Below the pieces are notes generated by a model. The model was given only the letters and a program-made list of their open reading frames with translations. It had not been told where the DNA came from and did no database searches. Source: Gammaproteobacteria bacterium (lineage in GTDB: Bacteria; Pseudomonadota; Gammaproteobacteria; Porifericomitales; Porifericomitaceae). Taken from it: 7,647 nt of DNA. This document shows, in pieces, positions 1 to 5,372 of this stretch. Each line of letters opens with the position of its first letter. Position 1 is the stretch's first letter. Made by a program: the position numbers and the translations under genes. Location: contig JAPPQA010000029.1 of assembly GCA_028817255.1 (NCBI GenBank), positions 1-7,647 on the forward strand. Direction: 5' to 3'.

Positions 1-99
1 GCGTAGCGAAACGCAAGCGGTCTCCTCAACACTCCCCCCGCGAGCGGGAATGCCGGCGGGTGCGCCGGAACGACATGGGGTTTTTAGCGGCGCGCAAGT

Positions 100-126
100 C
101 TTTGATTTTTCGCGCTTTTATATATG
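100..126 (+). promoter_or_regulatory. AT-rich stretch, possible promoter region of the yqgE-pyrK operon
   Basis: This is the only clearly AT-rich patch in the leader before yqgE, containing TTTGATTTTT and a TATATAT run. TTGATT at 102-107 resembles a -35 box, but the TATATA run at 119-124 lies only 11-13 bases further on, too close for a standard sigma-70 pair. I therefore call a likely promoter region, not a defined promoter. A small hairpin (CCGGCG at 53-58 with CGCCGG at 63-68), followed by TTTTT at 81-85, lies upstream and could end a preceding transcript. No gene is recognisable in bases 1-214. Confidence 0.25.
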
Positions 127-214
127 CGCGGCTCGCAAGCGGTGGACGCCGGCGCGGGGGTTATGGTAGTCTCGCCGCCTACACCAAGGTCCGCTTGCAT
201 CGGAGAGCGCAAAT

Positions 215-775
215 ATGTCGGCAATCAATCTCACCAACCAACTGCTGATTGCCATGCCGGCCTTGGCAGATCCGAATTTCCACCGCACGGTCGCCTATAT
301 CTGCGCTCACAACGACGAGGGCGCGATGGGGATCGTCATCAATCGCCCCCTGGGTTTGTCCCTGAAAGACGTGCTGCCCCAGATGGACCTGAAGCCCGCG
401 AACGAAGCCGTGGGCAAGACCTTGATCTACGGGGGCGGCCCGGTGCAGACAGACCGCGGCTTCGTGCTGCACGAGCCGAAGAAATCATGGGATTCCTCCA
501 TAAAGATATCGGAGGACATCGGCATGACCACTTCCCGCGACATCCTGCAGGCGATCACCGAGGGCAGAGGGCCGCAACGCTCTCTTATCGCGCTGGGTTA
601 CGCGGGCTGGGACGCCGGCCAACTGGAGCAGGAGATCGGGGAAAACTCCTGGCTCAACGCGCCTTGCGACTCCAGCCTGATATTCAAGGCGCCCTCGGAG
701 AAGCGCTGGGCCATGGCGGTAGAATCGCTGGGAATTGATATTGGAGAACTTTCCTTCCAGGCCGGGCACGCTTGA
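215..775 (+). CDS. yqgE: YqgE/AlgH family protein (UPF0301)
   Basis: This 186-residue protein belongs to the YqgE/AlgH family, whose biochemical role is not settled. AlgH was named in Pseudomonas for an effect on alginate production. The family signatures run through the whole length: an N-terminal block with LIAMPAL and the HRTVAYIC stretch (about 10-30), GAMGIVINRP (37-46), GGPVQTDRGFVLH (73-85), TTSRDILQAI (105-114) and GYAGWDAGQLE (128-138) followed by NSWL. Length is normal for the family. The ATG is preceded by GGAGAG at 202-207 with 7 bases of spacing, a good ribosome-binding site, so the start is well supported. It is the first gene of a tightly packed cluster and its 3' end overlaps ruvX by about 41 bases. 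The yqgE-ruvX pairing is common in gammaproteobacteria. No signal peptide or membrane segment is visible, so it is probably cytoplasmic. Confidence 0.95.
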   Translation: MSAINLTNQLLIAMPALADPNFHRTVAYICAHNDEGAMGIVINRPLGLSLKDVLPQMDLKPANEAVGKTLIYGGGPVQTDRGFVLHEPKKSWDSSIKISEDIGMTTSRDILQAITEGRGPQRSLIALGYAGWDAGQLEQEIGENSWLNAPCDSSLIFKAPSEKRWAMAVESLGIDIGELSFQAGHA

Positions 776-1190
776 GAACGATCTCACTCTTCTGGGGCTG
801 GACTATGGGCGCAAGAGAATCGGCGTAGCGGTAGGGCAGACGGTTACCCGCACGGCGAGCCCGCTGACTGTCCTGAACGTTGTAAAGAGGAGACCCGACT
901 GGAATGCCTTGTCCCAGCTGATCCGGTCATGGCGCCCGGATGCGCTGGTCGTAGGGTTGCCGTTGCTTATGGACGGCAAGGAGCAGCCGCTGACGGGGGA
1001 CGCGCGCCGCTTCATGCGGCAACTGCAAGGCCGGTACGGACTCCCCGTGTACGGCGTGGACGAAAGGCTGTCCACGATCGAGGCCCGCGGCTGGGGCAGG
1101 GCGCGCCGCGCGGCCCTGGATGCGGTCGCCGCGCAAGTGATCCTGGAGGCCTGGCTGACCGGCGCGACCGCCGAACTCCCCGATGCTTGA
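735..1190 (+). CDS. ruvX: RuvX/YqgF family putative Holliday junction resolvase
   Basis: This protein of about 151 residues has the RNase H-like fold of the YqgF/RuvX family, proposed to cut Holliday junctions or to act in pre-16S rRNA end processing. Visible signatures are LGLDYGRKRIGVAVGQ (20-35, with acidic D23), VVGLPLLMDGKEQPLT (72-87), VDERLSTIEAR (108-118, with D109 and E110) and LDAVAAQVILEAWL (128-141, with D129). These provide the acidic active-site residues. There is no ATG near the N-terminus. The candidate starts are TTG at 735 and TTG at 741, and GGGA just upstream is better spaced for the second, so the first two residues are uncertain. Either start lies inside the end of yqgE. 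The segment between EAR and the final Asp is about seven residues shorter than in E. coli YqgF. The last 8 bases overlap pyrR. Confidence 0.9.
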   Translation: MILENFPSRPGTLENDLTLLGLDYGRKRIGVAVGQTVTRTASPLTVLNVVKRRPDWNALSQLIRSWRPDALVVGLPLLMDGKEQPLTGDARRFMRQLQGRYGLPVYGVDERLSTIEARGWGRARRAALDAVAAQVILEAWLTGATAELPDA

Positions 1191-1701
1191 GCAGTCTCCC
1201 TGCAAGGACAGCGCCGAAATCGAGCGGCTGGCGCGCCGGATGGCCGCCGACATCGGCCGCCACATGGAACGCCTCGAATGCGAGCGCCCATTGCTGGTCG
1301 GGATCCATACCGGCGGGGTGTGGGTGGCGGAAAAACTCCGGGAACGCCTGGATTACGACATGGGCCAGTTGAATATCGCCTTCTACCGGGACGATTTCAG
1401 CCGCATCGGGATATCCCCCAAGGTCACGCCGACCCGGTTGCCGCTACCGGTGGAAGACCGGCGCGTGGTGCTGGTGGACGACGTGATCCACACCGGGCGC
1501 ACCATACGCGCGGCGTTGAACGCGATCTTCGACTACGGACGCCCGACCAGCGTTTCCCTTGCCATTTTATTCGACCGGGAGGGCCGCGAATTGCCTATAC
1601 AGCCTGACTTTGTGGGGGAAAAGATGCAGGTGGCGGGGAACGAACACCTGAAGCTCGACGGGCCGACCCCCCTGAGCCTGCTTCTCGTCAAGGCAGCGTG
1701 A
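1183..1701 (+). CDS. pyrR: PyrR family uracil phosphoribosyltransferase / pyrimidine regulator
   Basis: This 172-residue type I phosphoribosyltransferase is of the PyrR family. The PRPP-binding loop is VVLVDDVIHTGRT (95-107), preceded by the PyrR-type FYRDDF (67-72). The later segment RELPIQPDFVGEKM (135-148) is typical of PyrR rather than other phosphoribosyltransferases. The family makes UMP from uracil and PRPP. In Bacillus it also binds pyr mRNA to control attenuation, and in Pseudomonas it has been linked to pyrimidine gene control. The start overlaps ruvX by 8 bases and has no obvious Shine-Dalgarno site, so translation probably depends on coupling. Its stop overlaps the pyrB start by 4 bases, leaving no leader between pyrR and pyrB for a Bacillus-style attenuator. 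If it regulates by RNA or DNA binding, the target lies elsewhere. Family assignment is firm; regulatory activity is inferred. Confidence 0.93.
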   Translation: MLEQSPCKDSAEIERLARRMAADIGRHMERLECERPLLVGIHTGGVWVAEKLRERLDYDMGQLNIAFYRDDFSRIGISPKVTPTRLPLPVEDRRVVLVDDVIHTGRTIRAALNAIFDYGRPTSVSLAILFDREGRELPIQPDFVGEKMQVAGNEHLKLDGPTPLSLLLVKAA

Positions 1702-2666
1702 ACGGCAACATTCAACTGTCCGCCGACGGAAAATTAAGGCATTTCCTATCAATTACGGGACTCCGGCGGGAACATCTGGAAGAGATCCTGGAGCTCGCCG
1801 TTTCGTTCACGGAGACGGGCCAACGAGCGGTGAAGACGATCCCCCTCCTGCGCGGCAGAACCATCGCCAATCTGTTTTTCGAGCCCAGCACCCGCACGCA
1901 GACCACCTTCGAGCTGGCCGCCAAGCGCCTTTCCGCGGACGTGATCAACATAGATGCGCGCAACTCGGCGACGAACAAGGGCGAATCCCTGCTGGATACG
2001 CTGAAAACCCTGGAAGCGATGCGCTGCGACATGTTCGTCATCCGGCATCCTCACAGCGGCGCGGCCCATTTTATCGCCTCCCGGGTATCGCCGCGGGTCA
2101 GCGTGATCAACGCGGGAGACGGCTGCCACGCCCACCCCACGCAGGCCATGGTGGACGCCTTCACGATACTCCGGCACAAGCCGTCGCCGGCCTCCCTGCG
2201 CGTGGCGCTGGTGGGAGACATCGCGCATTCCCGGGTGGCGCGCTCCGAGATCGAGGCCCTGCGCCTGCTCGGGGTGCGGGAGATTCGGGTCATCGGCCCC
2301 AAGACTTTGATTCCGCGCGGGATCGAGGGCATGGGCGTGCGGGTGCATCACGATTTGGCAACCGGCCTGCGCGGCGTGGACGTGATCATGCCCCTGCGCC
2401 TGCAGCGGGAGCGCATGCGCAGTTCCTTCCTGCCCGACGAGAGCGAATATTTCCAGCGCTACGGCCTGACGCAGGAGCGGCTGGCCCCGGCCAGTCCGGA
2501 CGCCATCGTCATGCACCCGGGGCCGATCAATCGGGGAATCGAGATTGATTCCGAAACGGCCGAGGGGACCAGATCGGTCATCCTGGAGCAGGTGGGACAC
2601 GGCATTTCCGTGCGCATGGCAGTCATGGCCCTTGCCATGGGCGCGGCGGGAAAGCGCCCCGAATGA
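1698..2666 (+). CDS. pyrB: Aspartate carbamoyltransferase catalytic subunit (PyrB)
   Basis: Aspartate carbamoyltransferase joins carbamoyl phosphate and aspartate to give N-carbamoyl aspartate, the committed step of pyrimidine synthesis in the cytoplasm. Key motifs are in order: FFEPSTRT (60-67, carbamoyl phosphate binding), KGE (94-96), RHPHSGAAHFIA (116-127), GDGCHAHPTQAM (140-151), HSRVARS (177-183), LRLQRERM (233-240) and VMHPGPINRGIEI (271-283). All residues expected for catalysis by comparison with E. coli ATCase are present. The 322-residue length suits the class that forms complexes with PyrC rather than with PyrI, and no pyrI is seen. The start is GTG in a GTGA overlap with the pyrR stop. 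The next gene, pyrC', starts in an ATGA overlap, as expected for partners made in equal amounts. STRT is followed by Gln (residue 68) where the E. coli and Pseudomonas enzymes have Arg. Confidence 0.97.
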   Translation: MNGNIQLSADGKLRHFLSITGLRREHLEEILELAVSFTETGQRAVKTIPLLRGRTIANLFFEPSTRTQTTFELAAKRLSADVINIDARNSATNKGESLLDTLKTLEAMRCDMFVIRHPHSGAAHFIASRVSPRVSVINAGDGCHAHPTQAMVDAFTILRHKPSPASLRVALVGDIAHSRVARSEIEALRLLGVREIRVIGPKTLIPRGIEGMGVRVHHDLATGLRGVDVIMPLRLQRERMRSSFLPDESEYFQRYGLTQERLAPASPDAIVMHPGPINRGIEIDSETAEGTRSVILEQVGHGISVRMAVMALAMGAAGKRPE

Positions 2667-3961
2667 GGCTGAAAATAACGAATGGGCGCATCCTGGCGCC
2701 CGGCGGAGACAGGGCCGAACGGGCGGAGTTGCGCATCGCTGCCGGCAAGATCGTCGGGGTCGGCGCCGGCGCGGCGCCGGACTTCACTGCCGACGAGGAA
2801 ATAGACGCCGCCGGCCAGTTCGTGCTTCCGGGCCTGGTCGATCTGTGCGCGCGGATGCGGGAGCCGGGCAAGGAACACGAGGCAACTATCGAAAGCGAGT
2901 CCTGCGCGGCGGCGGCGGCAGGGGTTACCGCGCTGTGCTGCCCGCCCGACACGGACCCCGCGATTGACGCTCCCTCCATCGTCGAGCTCATCCGCCGACG
3001 CAATGCGAAAGTGGGGCGGACGAAGATCTACGTCCTGGGCGCCCTTACCAAGGGGCTGGAGGGGAAATGCCTGGCGAACATGCATGCCCTGAAGCAGGCG
3101 GGATGCGTAGGCGTAAGCAACGCCCTCGCCCCCGCGGGCGACTCGGAGATGCTGCGCCGGGCCATGGAGTACGCGGCCACCTGCGAAATCGGCGTCTTTC
3201 TGTACTGCGAAGACCCGTCCCTGAGAGGCAACGGTCTGGTGCACGAAGGAGAGACGGGCACCCGCCTCGGCCTGCCGTCAATCCCGGAGACCGCCGAGAC
3301 CGTGGCCCTGAGCCGCGCGCTGTTGCTGCTCGAGCAAATAGAGGGCGCGCGGCTCCACTGCTGCCGCATCGCCAGCGGGCGGGCGGTGGCCATGATCGCC
3401 GAGGCAAAGGCGCGGGGGTTGCCCGTGACCGCGGATGTCGCCGTCCCGCATCTCTTCCTCACGGACGCGGCGCTGGCCTCGTTCGACCCCGACTATTACC
3501 TGGCGCCTCCCCTGCGGGGGGACAGCGACCGGGCCGCCCTGCGCGAAGGACTCGCGACGGGAGTTATTGACTGCGCTTGCTCCGATCACCAACCGCACGG
3601 CAGGGAAGCGAAATCCCGGCCGCTGGCCGCCGCGGAACCCGGGGCCGCCAGCCTCGAGTTGTTGCTGCCGCTGATGTTTCGCCTGGCGGAGGAAGGGGCG
3701 CTGGACCGGGGGCGGGCGCTGGCGGCCATCTCCAGCAAGCCGGCGGAGATCCTCGGGGTCGGGGGCGGCAGGCTCGAGCCGGGAAACAAGGCGGATATCT
3801 GTATTTTCGACCCGGGCGCCGAGTGGACGGTGCGGCCGGAGGTATTGCAAACCGCCGGCAGCAACGTGCCCTTTTCCGGGTGGCGGCTGAAGGGCCAGGT
3901 CACGCATACCCTGCTGGGAGGCAAAACGGTCTATCGCCGGGAACCCCCCGCAACCCCATGA
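2663..3961 (+). CDS. pyrC': Non-catalytic dihydroorotase-like protein, ATCase partner (PyrC')
   Basis: This 432-residue amidohydrolase-fold protein aligns along its length with class I dihydroorotase but lacks the metal site. In active enzymes the N-terminal motif is DLHxH followed by REPG. Here residues 60-69 read DLCARMREPG, so both His ligands are gone. The bridging Asp position reads Asn (N153 in VSNALAP), the HAED position reads YCED (Y181), and the HVST position reads RIAS (R235). Only the Asp of SDHQPH (D308) survives. It should not hydrolyse dihydroorotate. In Pseudomonas a similar inactive PyrC' is needed to assemble active ATCase as a dodecamer with PyrB, and the close resemblance (CCPPDT, GALTKGL, PPLR, SDHQPH) supports the same role here. 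It overlaps pyrB and pyrK by 4 bases each, and GGGAAAG upstream may serve as ribosome-binding site. A true dihydroorotase should be encoded elsewhere. Confidence 0.93.
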   Translation: MRLKITNGRILAPGGDRAERAELRIAAGKIVGVGAGAAPDFTADEEIDAAGQFVLPGLVDLCARMREPGKEHEATIESESCAAAAAGVTALCCPPDTDPAIDAPSIVELIRRRNAKVGRTKIYVLGALTKGLEGKCLANMHALKQAGCVGVSNALAPAGDSEMLRRAMEYAATCEIGVFLYCEDPSLRGNGLVHEGETGTRLGLPSIPETAETVALSRALLLLEQIEGARLHCCRIASGRAVAMIAEAKARGLPVTADVAVPHLFLTDAALASFDPDYYLAPPLRGDSDRAALREGLATGVIDCACSDHQPHGREAKSRPLAAAEPGAASLELLLPLMFRLAEEGALDRGRALAAISSKPAEILGVGGGRLEPGNKADICIFDPGAEWTVRPEVLQTAGSNVPFSGWRLKGQVTHTLLGGKTVYRREPPATP

Positions 3962-4923
3962 AGGAACCGGGCGACAGCCCCAGCGACCGCCCGGGCGCCG
4001 CGATCCGCCCGACGGAGGCGGAAATACTGGAGAACCGGCACTGCGGCGCAGAGCAATATCTGTTGCGGCTCCATTCCCCCGCATTGGCGCAAGGGGCGGC
4101 GCCCGGGCAGTTCGCCCACATCCAGTGCCACCCCCAATTGCCGCTGCCCCGTCCCATGTCCTACCTGCGCGCGGACGAGCGCAGCGGCCAGGCGGAGATC
4201 CTCTACAAAATCGTAGGGCGCGGGACGCGGCTGCTGGCAACGCGCGGGCCGGGGGAAACGATCCGCGCGCTCGGTCCGGCAGGCCGGGGGTTCCGGGTGA
4301 CGGAGGGGCGCCCCAGGCCGCTGCTGATCGGAGGCGGGCTGGGAATGCCGCCGATTCTGTTCCTCGCGGAGTCCCTGGCCCACAGCCGCCGGCAGCCTCT
4401 GGTCTTGATCGGTTCGGAACTGCCCTTCCCGTTCCGCCCCCGCCCTTCGGCCCGGATGGCGACCGGCATCCCGCCGCATGTGACCGCCTGCGTCCCGCTG
4501 CTGGAAGATTTGGGATTCGCCAGCAGGCTTGCCAGCAACCAGGGGCGGCCGGGGTGTTTCGAGGGACACGTCACCGAGCTGGGCCGTCATTGGCTGCGCG
4601 CCCTGGACCAGGAACGCTTGCAGGAAGTGGAGCTCTTTGCCTGTGGCCCCAAGCCCATGCTCGCCGCCGCGGTGCAGCTGGCGAGGGACTACCGCCTGCC
4701 CTGCCAAATCGCGGTAGAGGAGCATATGGCCTGCGCCACGGGGGGGTGCGCCGGTTGCGCCATACCGATAACGGCGGCAGGGGAAAGGCGAATGATGCGC
4801 GTCTGCGTGGACGGCCCGGTCTTTGACGGCCGTCAGGCGTACCCCGCCGCGGAGCGCGGCGGCACGGCGTCCGCCGCCGGGGCGCCCCCGGCGCCCGGCG
4901 CCGCAAAGCGCACAGGCGGCTGA
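3958..4923 (+). CDS. pyrK: Dihydroorotate dehydrogenase B electron-transfer subunit-like protein (PyrK)
   Basis: This 321-residue flavoprotein reductase is of the PyrK type. Domains in order are an FAD-binding barrel with RPMS (65-68, the RxYS-like flavin motif) and GPAGRGF (106-112), a nucleotide-binding domain with IGGGLGMPP (124-132) and ACGPKPM (228-234), and a C-terminal [2Fe-2S] site. In that site VEEHMACATGGCAGCAI carries C259, C264 and C267, with C283 in RVCVDGPVFDG as fourth ligand. The C-x4-C-x2-C spacing and the EEHMAC start are characteristic of PyrK. In class 1B dihydroorotate dehydrogenase this subunit passes electrons from dihydroorotate to NAD+, but no PyrD is in the window. 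The start is the ATG in an ATGA overlap with the pyrC' stop. The same frame stays open much further upstream, inside pyrC', which is a GC-rich shadow. The last 25 or so residues are Ala/Gly/Pro-rich and probably disordered. A related ferredoxin-NAD(P) reductase role is the main alternative. Confidence 0.87.
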   Translation: MKEPGDSPSDRPGAAIRPTEAEILENRHCGAEQYLLRLHSPALAQGAAPGQFAHIQCHPQLPLPRPMSYLRADERSGQAEILYKIVGRGTRLLATRGPGETIRALGPAGRGFRVTEGRPRPLLIGGGLGMPPILFLAESLAHSRRQPLVLIGSELPFPFRPRPSARMATGIPPHVTACVPLLEDLGFASRLASNQGRPGCFEGHVTELGRHWLRALDQERLQEVELFACGPKPMLAAAVQLARDYRLPCQIAVEEHMACATGGCAGCAIPITAAGERRMMRVCVDGPVFDGRQAYPAAERGGTASAAGAPPAPGAAKRTGG

Positions 4924-4946
4924 AAGCACGATATAAACCACATTAG

Positions 4947-5144
4947 ATGGCTAAATATAACCAGATTCCGACCGCAACAGCCTTTCCCGCCTGGAAGGTT
5001 GCGGCCGCCGGCCAAGCGGTCAATGCCGCGGATGCACTGCAAAGCAGGGCTTTGCCGACTATTGGCACGGCGTATGCAACTATTACCGCCAACGCCCCGG
5101 ATAGGCCGGGGGCCGTTTTTGAAACTGGAGGAAACAAACAATGA
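4947..5144 (+). CDS. Possible 65-residue small protein upstream of pqqA (doubtful)
   Basis: This is an open frame of 65 codons beginning MAKYNQIPTATAF and rich in Ala and Thr; I recognise no family, membrane segment or signal peptide. It fills the gap between pyrK and pqqA and its TGA overlaps the pqqA ATG (ATGA). That overlap is weak evidence, because any ATG followed by A supplies a TGA in another frame. In favour, the frame spans nearly the whole gap, and TATAAA at 4932-4937 could be a -10 box giving a nearly leaderless mRNA. Against, there is no Shine-Dalgarno site, third codon positions are only about 55% G or C in a GC-rich genome, and a strong sigma-54 promoter for pqqA lies inside it. 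It may simply be upstream regulatory DNA. Confidence 0.25.
   Translation: MAKYNQIPTATAFPAWKVAAAGQAVNAADALQSRALPTIGTAYATITANAPDRPGAVFETGGNKQ
5039..5055. promoter_or_regulatory. Perfect inverted repeat upstream of the pqqA promoter
   Basis: GCAAAGC-AGG-GCTTTGC has perfect 7-base arms and a 3-base centre. It ends 6 bases before the start of the sigma-54 promoter motif, so it could be an operator that blocks or modulates that promoter. It could instead form a small RNA hairpin at the end of the pyr transcript, but no T-tract follows, which argues against an intrinsic terminator. The binding protein is unknown. It is too close for a typical sigma-54 activator site, which usually lies 80-200 bases upstream. 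Confidence 0.4.
5062..5078 (+). promoter_or_regulatory. Sigma-54 (RpoN) promoter for pqqA
   Basis: TTGGCACGGCGTATGCA matches the sigma-54 consensus YTGGCACGrNNNTTGCW at every defined position except one (A for the first T of TTGC). The GG element (5064-5065) and GC element (5076-5077) have the required 10 bases between them. Transcription would start near 5089, giving a leader of about 52 bases that carries the pqqA ribosome-binding site. No comparably good sigma-70 promoter is visible between pyrK and pqqA. Sigma-54 promoters need an enhancer-binding activator, whose site is not identified here. The call rests on the motif match alone. Confidence 0.6.
5127..5131 (+). promoter_or_regulatory. 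Strong Shine-Dalgarno site of pqqA
   Basis: GGAGG, continued by AAA, lies 9 bases before the pqqA ATG. It is among the best ribosome-binding sites in the window and supports translation of a very short gene that could otherwise be dismissed. Confidence 0.85.
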
Positions 5145-5215
5145 AGTGGGAAACCCCTGAGAGCAACGACATTCGCTTCGGCTTTGAAGTGACGATGTAC
5201 ATCAACAACAAGTAA
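5141..5215 (+). CDS. pqqA: Coenzyme PQQ precursor peptide PqqA
   Basis: This is a 24-residue peptide starting MKWETPE and ending with RFGFEVTMYINNK. PqqA peptides are 22-29 residues long and carry a conserved E-V-T-x-Y core. Here E16 and Y20 are the two residues that PqqE cross-links and that become the backbone of pyrroloquinoline quinone. Their numbering equals that in Klebsiella PqqA, and the N-terminal Trp (residue 3) and the GFEVTMY block resemble Pseudomonas PqqA. PQQ is the redox cofactor of periplasmic alcohol and sugar dehydrogenases. A strong Shine-Dalgarno site precedes it, a sigma-54 promoter lies about 75 bases upstream, and an intrinsic terminator begins 20 bases after the stop. 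No pqqB, C, D or E is found in the window on either strand, so this copy is detached from the usual cluster or is an additional copy. The gene is too short for most automatic gene finders. Confidence 0.92.
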   Translation: MKWETPESNDIRFGFEVTMYINNK

Positions 5216-5235
5216 CATCGTCTCAAGGTCAACCG

Positions 5236-5268
5236 GGGGAAAAGGGACCGAAACGGTCCCTTTTCCCT
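5236..5268 (+). terminator. Rho-independent terminator after pqqA
   Basis: There is a perfect 14-pair stem (the outermost pair G-T) around the loop AAA at 5251-5253. The left arm includes AAAAGGGACCG (5240-5250) and the right arm CGGTCCCTTTT (5254-5264). The run of T in the right arm is followed by CCCTATTTAT. Its place 20 bases after pqqA closes a monocistronic unit. In other bacteria a partial terminator between pqqA and pqqB lets pqqA be made in excess, but here no pqqB follows. Confidence 0.85.
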
Positions 5269-5342
5269 ATTTATCTCCCTCCCCTTCTGTTCTTCCTCCT
5301 GCTGCGGAATTCTTCAATTCTCTCCCCTCCCCTATTTTCAAT

Positions 5343-5372
5343 GCCGCCGCTTTTGTCGCCGCCGCTTTTGTC
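5343..5372. repeat. Perfect 15-base tandem duplication
   Basis: GCCGCCGCTTTTGTC occurs twice with no gap (5343-5357 and 5358-5372). It lies in the non-coding stretch after the pqqA terminator and has no obvious function. It is probably a recent slippage product. Confidence 0.9.

Noticed and set aside
1..214. End of an upstream gene such as gshB
   Set aside because: Short open stretches exist but no recognisable protein sequence; it appears non-coding.
124..738. 204-codon plus-strand frame overlapping yqgE
   Set aside because: It is in the wrong frame relative to the clearly conserved yqgE, with shadow-like Arg/Gly/His composition.
1749..2600. 283-codon minus-strand frame opposite pyrB
   Set aside because: It is antisense to an intact pyrB, and its His/Arg/Gly/Gln-rich composition is typical of GC-rich shadow frames.
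3577..3957. In-frame extension of pyrK upstream by 127 codons
   Set aside because: It lies wholly inside pyrC', encodes Gly/Arg/Ala-rich sequence with no family match, and the ATG at 3958 overlaps the pyrC' stop exactly as at the other operon junctions.
3278..4941. Long minus-strand frames (320 and 336 codons) opposite pyrC' and pyrK
   Set aside because: They are antisense shadows of strongly supported genes, dominated by Arg, Gly and Pro.
5039..5055. Intrinsic terminator for the pyr operon
   Set aside because: The inverted repeat is perfect but is not followed by a T-tract and lies over 100 bases after pyrK; I kept it as a possible operator instead.
4943..5218. 91-codon minus-strand frame opposite pqqA with hydrophobic stretches
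   Set aside because: It is antisense to a well-supported pqqA, and its hydrophobic look comes from reversing Ala/Thr-rich sequence; no ribosome-binding site or family features are seen.
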